10,343 nt of DNA from Methanosarcinaceae archaeon (GTDB lineage: Archaea > Halobacteriota > Methanosarcinia > Methanosarcinales > Methanosarcinaceae): positions 1 to 10,343 of the forward strand of contig JAUVET010000031.1 of NCBI GenBank assembly GCA_030594665.1, read 5' to 3'. Below, one piece after another: positions 6,756 to 10,343 of the stretch. Within the stretch, counting starts at the first letter, position 1. Every line of letters starts with the position of its first letter. The translations under genes were made by a program, and so were the position numbers. Under the pieces are notes generated by a model. The model saw nothing but the letters and a program-made list of their open reading frames with translations, was not told the origin of the DNA and made no database searches.

Positions 6756-6780
6756 GTATGCAGTACAACATAATGTTATA

Positions 6781-8205
6781 ATGCATAATGTTAACTTTGT
6801 AGGCAGGGAAAAAGAACTGGCTTTCCTTGAGGATGCATACGGGAAAGACAAGAGTCAGATGATAGTGATATACGGACGGCGACGTGTCGGGAAAACCTGT
6901 CTGTTGCAGAAGTTCATTAAAGACAAGAAACATACGTATTTTCTTTGTACCAAAGGAAATGAGATCGAACAGATACGGCTCCTTTCAGGCTTCATAGCAG
7001 AAAACATGGGTGATGCCATAGTTGTACAATCACCATTCCCAGATTGGCGCACCCTTTTCATATACCTGCAAAGCAAGATCAGTGACGAACGGTTTGTACT
7101 TGTAATTGATGAATTTCCGTACCTGATAAACGCAAACCCGGCAGTGACATCCATATTCCAAAAATACTGGGATGAATATCTTTCAGGGACGAATATAATG
7201 CTTGTACTTTGCGGTTCAAGCATATCCATGATGGAACGTGAAGTGCTTGCATACAAAAGCCCGCTATATGGCAGGAGAACAGGGCAATGGAAAGTAGAAC
7301 CAATGGAGTTTGAAGAAAGTCTTGATCTTTTTCCCAAAAAGACAGACATCGAAGAGGCTGTAAAAATTTACTCAATTACAGGTGGTATCCCCTTTTACCT
7401 TGCCGAACTCGACCTTGATAAACCTGCAATTGATAATATCCTTGAAAACGTCGCAAGAAAAGGCAGGATGTTATACGAGGAAGGAGAGTTCTTGATCCGG
7501 GAAGAATTTCGGGAGCCAAGAACCTACTTTTCGATACTTAGTGCGCTTTCTGCAGGAAACACAAAGCAGACCCGGATTGCAGATAACATAGGCATGGCAC
7601 CAACCGCCCTGCCTAGATATCTTTCTACTCTGGAAAGGCTGGGCTTTATTGAGAAAAACACACCTGTAACAGATTATAGCAGATCAAAGAAGACGGTTTA
7701 CAGGATAAGAGATCATTTTGTTAATTTCTGGTTCAGTTTCATTTATCCGTATAAGAGTTACATTGAAGAGAGCAACTATACGAGGTATAAGGAAGTGCTG
7801 GACAGGGCTTTTAACAAGCATGTGTCATTCGTTTTCGAAGATATCAGCAGGGACCTTATCAGAAAACAGGGATCTGCAAACAATCTGCCATTTGGTTTTA
7901 CGAAAATTGGTATGTGGTATGGTCATTACAGGGATACGGCAACAGGAATGCGAAAGGAAGTTGAGATTGACATAGTTGCTTTGGATGAAGATAGAAACAC
8001 TATTGCTTTTGTAGAATGTAAGTGGAAAGATCTCAGTAAGAAAGGTGCGGTGGATGTTCTTGAAAAGTTGATTGATAAGTCCGCATCAGTTCAGTGGAAC
8101 AACGATAAACGGACAGAGTACTTTGGTCTGGTTGCAAGAAAGATCGAAGGGAAGGATGCGCTCAGGGAAAAGGGCTTTGTCGTGTTTGATCTGAATGACT
8201 TTTGA
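6781..8205 (+). CDS. Archaeal AAA ATPase with DUF234/nuclease-like C-terminus
   Basis: 474-residue cytoplasmic ATPase of the archaeal ATPase_2 plus DUF234 type. It opens with MHNVNFVGREKEL, the usual start of this family. Walker A is GRRRVGKT at 32-39 (Lys38), Walker B is FVLVIDE ending at Asp110-Glu111, and LVLCGSS (about 142-147) fits sensor 1. LYGRRTGQW (162-170) fits the arginine-finger region. A winged-helix region lies at about 250-310 (KQTRIADNIGMAPTALPRYL). The C-terminus has a PD-(D/E)xK-like signature: Asp397 in EIDIV, then Glu412-x-Lys414 in FVECKW. These proteins are numerous in archaea and of uncertain function, with suggested roles in mobile elements or toxin-antitoxin-like settings. 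The gene is isolated, bracketed by repeats, and has its own TATA box but no Shine-Dalgarno site, so a leaderless ATG 6781 is favoured over GTG 6745. Confidence 0.9.
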   Translation: MHNVNFVGREKELAFLEDAYGKDKSQMIVIYGRRRVGKTCLLQKFIKDKKHTYFLCTKGNEIEQIRLLSGFIAENMGDAIVVQSPFPDWRTLFIYLQSKISDERFVLVIDEFPYLINANPAVTSIFQKYWDEYLSGTNIMLVLCGSSISMMEREVLAYKSPLYGRRTGQWKVEPMEFEESLDLFPKKTDIEEAVKIYSITGGIPFYLAELDLDKPAIDNILENVARKGRMLYEEGEFLIREEFREPRTYFSILSALSAGNTKQTRIADNIGMAPTALPRYLSTLERLGFIEKNTPVTDYSRSKKTVYRIRDHFVNFWFSFIYPYKSYIEESNYTRYKEVLDRAFNKHVSFVFEDISRDLIRKQGSANNLPFGFTKIGMWYGHYRDTATGMRKEVEIDIVALDEDRNTIAFVECKWKDLSKKGAVDVLEKLIDKSASVQWNNDKRTEYFGLVARKIEGKDALREKGFVVFDLNDF

Positions 8206-8276
8206 GGGGGCAATGTCCGCGGCAGAGACTTTTTCATTGGTGTTCGGTTAAGAGATAAATTATGACAAATGAGAGA

Positions 8277-8282
8277 TTTTTT
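8277..8282 (+). terminator. Possible oligo-T terminator after the ATPase
   Basis: A run of six T in an AT-rich stretch, 72 bases after the ATPase stop, with a further TTTTT at 8230-8234. Archaeal transcripts often end at such T-runs without a hairpin. No other support is visible. Confidence 0.25.
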
Positions 8283-8323
8283 AATTTATTCCGGATTAAA
8301 TGAATCATGGCAAAAATATTAAC

Positions 8324-8350
8324 CGCAGAGGACGCGGAGAACGCAGAGGG
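8324..8350. repeat. CGCAGAGGA-type repeat, 3 x 9 bases
   Basis: Three nine-base units in tandem: CGCAGAGGA, CGCGGAGAA and CGCAGAGGG. No inverted partner arm is visible nearby. From memory, very similar strings occur in intergenic regions of many bacteria and archaea, but I cannot check this here. Confidence 0.7.
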
Positions 8351-8428
8351 TAGTTGCGCGGGGTCTGGTGATTTGAACTGTGTATAGAGTTGCTTCATGT
8401 GTGATCGGTTAAGACTAATATTGTAATG

Positions 8429-8503
8429 GAACACGGATTGCACGGATGACACGGATGCGCACGGATAAAAAATAAATCCGTCAAATCCGTGTCATCCGTG
8501 TTC
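8429..8503. repeat. ACGGAT/ATCCGT inverted repeat element, 9-base period
   Basis: The left arm (8429-8466) carries four ACGGAT units, nine or ten bases apart. The right arm (8475-8503) carries three ATCCGT units nine bases apart and ends GTGTTC, the complement of the opening GAACAC. The arms can pair in more than one register and enclose a short A-rich spacer. A related partial arm is at 44-60. It looks like a miniature inverted-repeat element. Confidence 0.85.
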
Positions 8504-8632
8504 GATTTAAATCAAATAGGAAAATCGTATGAAATTATTGGACTTTTGGAAAATAATATATACCGATTATGTCAAACTCCTTAACCGAACACCAATGGAG
8601 ACTTTTTATTATCTTCTGGAGTGGTTCGGAAA

Positions 8633-8690
8633 ACCGCAAAGAGCGCAAAGAAAAATAAGGACCCTTTGCGTCCTTTGCGCTCTTTGCGGT
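8633..8690. repeat. 18-bp perfect inverted repeat, CGCAAAG/CTTTGCG family
   Basis: ACCGCAAAGAGCGCAAAG (8633-8650) is the exact reverse complement of CTTTGCGCTCTTTGCGGT (8673-8690), with a 22-base loop. The right side is three tandem nine-base units (CTTTGCGTC, CTTTGCGCT, CTTTGCGGT from 8664). As RNA it would form a long stable stem. Confidence 0.88.
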
Positions 8691-8741
8691 GAATCTTTTT
8701 CACCACGATTCATTTATCCAGAATATATTAAAAAGTCTCCC

Positions 8742-8798
8742 GCGGCACGACCTGCGCTGCAGGAACGAGTGAAACGAGGTGAGTGGAAGTGTGCGGTG
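8742..8798 (+). repeat. GC-rich dispersed repeat, copy 2
   Basis: GCGGCACGACCTGCGCTGCA (8742-8761) matches 6630-6649 at 19 of 20 bases. AGTGTGCGGTG follows at 8788-8798, as it does after copy 1. The intervening bases (GGAACGAGTGAAACGAGGTG) are themselves internally repetitive. A third shared string, AAGAGAACGGAGC, lies at 8827-8839 and at 6283-6295. Confidence 0.7.
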
Positions 8799-8955
8799 GT
8801 GCGAACCGGAAAGGAGTATTACTGCGAAGAGAACGGAGCGCCAGCGGAGTTTGATGAGCAGTTATACGACGTCTATTCTGCAATGCCAGTTTTGTAAAAC
8901 CTGAATGCTGCACATCCTCAATGCGCACCCATTCTTGCACAAAAAAGAAAAGGAT

Positions 8956-9081
8956 TCACTTCCGGCGGTGGTGTGTATGTAGGGTCTCAAGAGATGTGCC
9001 GATGGTGTCAGTGCATCCTGCACCAAGGACCATGGGGAGGAGGATTGCGGTGGTTGTGATGCTGATTTTGGTGGATTGCAT
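8956..9081 (-). pseudogene. Possible lipoprotein signal-peptide remnant
   Basis: The minus-strand frame from ATG 9081 to TGA 8956 encodes 41 residues. It has a hydrophobic stretch (ISITTTAILLPMVLG, about 6-20) and then AGCTDT, with Cys23 in a lipobox-like setting and a Thr/Ser-rich stretch after it. This is how secreted archaeal lipoproteins begin, but the frame ends after 41 residues with a basic HTHHRRK tail, so most of a protein appears to be missing. No ribosome binding site is visible. It could also be chance. Confidence 0.35.
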
Positions 9082-9135
9082 GGAAATTGAACTGTGTTAA
9101 GAATAATTAAGGATTGTAATTCCAGACCGCAATCC
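9042..9135. repeat. 10-bp inverted repeat across the intergenic gap
   Basis: GGATTGCGGT (9042-9051) and its exact reverse complement ACCGCAATCC (9126-9135) lie 74 bases apart. The left arm falls inside the lipoprotein-like remnant. Role unknown; possibly chance or a decayed element. Confidence 0.45.
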
Positions 9136-9221
9136 GCAAATAACCGGACTTACAAGATAATCTTTTTGAACCGTTTCACTCGTTTTTCAAGTATATGTTT
9201 CTCGTATCATACGATTGATCA

Positions 9222-10343
9222 TTAATCGGGATTGTATGGGACTTGATCTGTAAATATCAGCAAAAACATCCATGCGGGAATGCATAAGATATCACTCTTC
9301 ATCTCAAACAGGTTTTTAGTAACGATCACTCCAAAACCCAGATCCTGTGCATCCATGAAATGACGGAGATTCTTAAAGTCGTGATCATAGATATTGTTCT
9401 GGTATTTCACTTCTAAAGGCACCACTTTTCCGCCGATATCCAGTACAATGTCAACTTCATGCTTTTGCTTGTCAGTGAAATAGGAAATGTCCCTTACATC
9501 GGTGGATGGGCCGGATTCTTTTAAAGCAAGCAGGTTTGAATTTATCACAGATTCCACCAGTAATCCAATATTTTCACCTTTTATGCTGCGGGTCTTAAGC
9601 AAGGCATTGCATAATCCCGAATCGATAACAAAGAGTTTACGATTTGAGCGTATCCGCTTTTTCACGTTTTTTGAGAAAAGTGATAGGGTTCCAATGAAAT
9701 ATGTGGATTCAAGGTAATAGACCATGTTTATTACTGTGTCTGTGCTTATGGAAAGTGCCTGTGCAATCCTGTTGTGTGATGTGGTCTGGCAATTGTTTTG
9801 GGCGATATAGGTAAGTATATTTTCAAGATATTGGGGATTTTTTACTTTGTAGAGTGTGGCAATATCACGATATATTGTTTTTTCAACCACGTCACTGATA
9901 AGAAGGTTCTGCCATGTGCGTATGTCCTTTGCAGAGTGATATTCGGGATAACCGCCACTGAGTATGTATTCATTGAAATACAGTACCAGTTCATTCTGAA
10001 ATTTTATCAGTTCAAAGATCGTATCCTTTACATTAAGGTTAAACATGTCTTTTTCGGAATAAGGCTCAAGAAGATCGCTTCGCCCTTTGAATTTAATAAA
10101 ATCCCTGAAATTAAGTGGCATGATCTTCAGTTCGGTTATCCTGCCAACAAGAGATTCTTTTGAGTGTTTCAAAAGATGTGTTGCACTTGAACTGGTGACT
10201 ATGAATTTGATATTGTATTTGAGATCATAATATCTTTTAAGCCATAGTGTCCAGTCGGGAAGAAAATGTATCTCGTCGATGAATACGTATAGTTTCTCAA
10301 CCTCACGTATCGGTTTCTTGATGATTTTCTCCAGATATTCATC
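9222..10343 (-). CDS. ATPase of the AAA_14/DUF4143 family, N-terminus outside window
   Basis: The frame is open to the window edge, and 373 residues are visible; the start and Walker A lie beyond 10343. Counting from the edge, Walker B is LYVFIDE with Asp23-Glu24, sensor 1 is KFIVTSSS (about 46-53), and SLVGRI (about 64-69) fits the conserved arginine region. A winged-helix region follows (about 170-215, ISTDTVINMVYYLES). The C-terminal DUF4143 part carries a PD-(D/E)xK-like signature: Asp298 in EVDIVL, Glu311-x-Lys313 in LEVKYQ. These ATPases are common in archaea and bacteria, often as several copies per genome, and their role is poorly defined. A TTG at 10172 is in frame but lies inside the ATPase domain and is not the start. 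The gene converges on the plus-strand ATPase at 6781, about 1 kb away. Confidence 0.9.
   Translation of the reverse strand, partial: DEYLEKIIKKPIREVEKLYVFIDEIHFLPDWTLWLKRYYDLKYNIKFIVTSSSATHLLKHSKESLVGRITELKIMPLNFRDFIKFKGRSDLLEPYSEKDMFNLNVKDTIFELIKFQNELVLYFNEYILSGGYPEYHSAKDIRTWQNLLISDVVEKTIYRDIATLYKVKNPQYLENILTYIAQNNCQTTSHNRIAQALSISTDTVINMVYYLESTYFIGTLSLFSKNVKKRIRSNRKLFVIDSGLCNALLKTRSIKGENIGLLVESVINSNLLALKESGPSTDVRDISYFTDKQKHEVDIVLDIGGKVVPLEVKYQNNIYDHDFKNLRHFMDAQDLGFGVIVTKNLFEMKSDILCIPAWMFLLIFTDQVPYNPD

Larger units (their letters stand above)
6177..6780. other. Gene-free region with GC-rich repeat fragments
   Basis: About 600 bases without a convincing gene. It holds a 13-base string at 6283-6295 that recurs at 8827-8839, a small hairpin GCCGC-AG-GCGGC at 6306-6317, a GC-rich patch at 6424-6457, and a repeat copy at 6630-6649 shared with 8742-8761. 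It ends in a promoter at 6748. The 98-codon GTG-started frame at 6424-6720 runs through these repeats and resembles nothing known. Confidence 0.6.
8206..8955. other. Repeat-rich intergenic region
   Basis: This 750-base stretch separates the ATPase from a small remnant on the other strand. It holds a T-rich run, three short repeat families with 9-base period (8324-8350, 8429-8503, 8633-8690) and the second GC-rich repeat copy (8742-8798). GTGTTCGGTTAAGA (8240-8253) and GTGATCGGTTAAGA (8401-8414) form a near-perfect direct repeat around the first family. A 122-codon frame (8529-8897) crosses two of the repeats and is not accepted as a gene. Confidence 0.6.

Noticed and set aside
6745..6780. Upstream GTG start for the AAA ATPase
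   Set aside because: It lies upstream of the TATA box at 6748-6755, so the mRNA would not include it; the family normally starts close to the NFVGREKEL motif.
8321..8690. CRISPR array
   Set aside because: The repeats are short nine-base tandem units and inverted arms with no unique spacers of regular length.
8529..8897. 122-codon plus-strand frame, ATG start with a weak AGGA ahead
   Set aside because: About 40 of its codons are made of the CTTTGCG inverted repeat and the GC-rich repeat, so it is mainly read-through of repeats. The first 35 residues could be a remnant of a real gene, but I recognise nothing.
10170..10172. TTG as start of the minus-strand ATPase
   Set aside because: The frame stays open to the window edge, and the residues ahead of it carry Walker B and sensor 1 of the same ATPase.

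Overview
The window looks archaeal, most likely from the Methanosarcinales or their ANME relatives (placement is an inference). The signs are a Pab1020-type RNA ligase, tandem CBS-only proteins, a DUF234-type ATPase, archaeal TATA boxes (TTTATATA, TATATAAA), and a mix of Shine-Dalgarno-led and apparently leaderless genes. No tRNA, rRNA or CRISPR array is visible.

Region 1 (about 1-6180, all plus strand). After a 400-base gene-free leader come five consecutive CBS-only proteins with 2, 4, 4, 4 and 4 CBS domains (18 in total). The first also has a C-terminal CxxC/CxxC zinc ribbon. An ATP-dependent RNA ligase follows. Gaps range from 61 to 233 bases, so this may be one long transcript or several short ones. 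CBS pairs usually bind adenine nucleotides, so a plausible but unproven reading is an adenylate-sensing set linked to RNA repair or ligation. Fourteen of the 18 CBS domains keep the usual ribose-contacting Asp; the last protein keeps it in only one of four. The widest gap (1886-2118) holds a ten-codon leader ORF with a good ribosome binding site, then three 26-base tandem repeats that each fold into a small hairpin, then a TTG-started CBS gene. A 9-bp perfect hairpin lies just before the favoured ligase start.

Region 2 (about 6177-9221) is accessory in character. An archaeal AAA ATPase with a C-terminal DUF234/nuclease-like domain appears to be leaderless behind a clear TATA box. It is bracketed by copies of a GC-rich repeat and followed by three short repeat families that all have a 9-base period. 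A 41-codon minus-strand ORF resembling the signal peptide of a lipoprotein is probably a gene remnant.

Region 3 (9222-10343, minus strand) is a second ATPase of the AAA_14/DUF4143 kind. It is cut by the window edge and converges on the first.

Starts were re-chosen for four genes (3208, 4112, 4992 and 6781) from ribosome binding sites, TATA position or family length.
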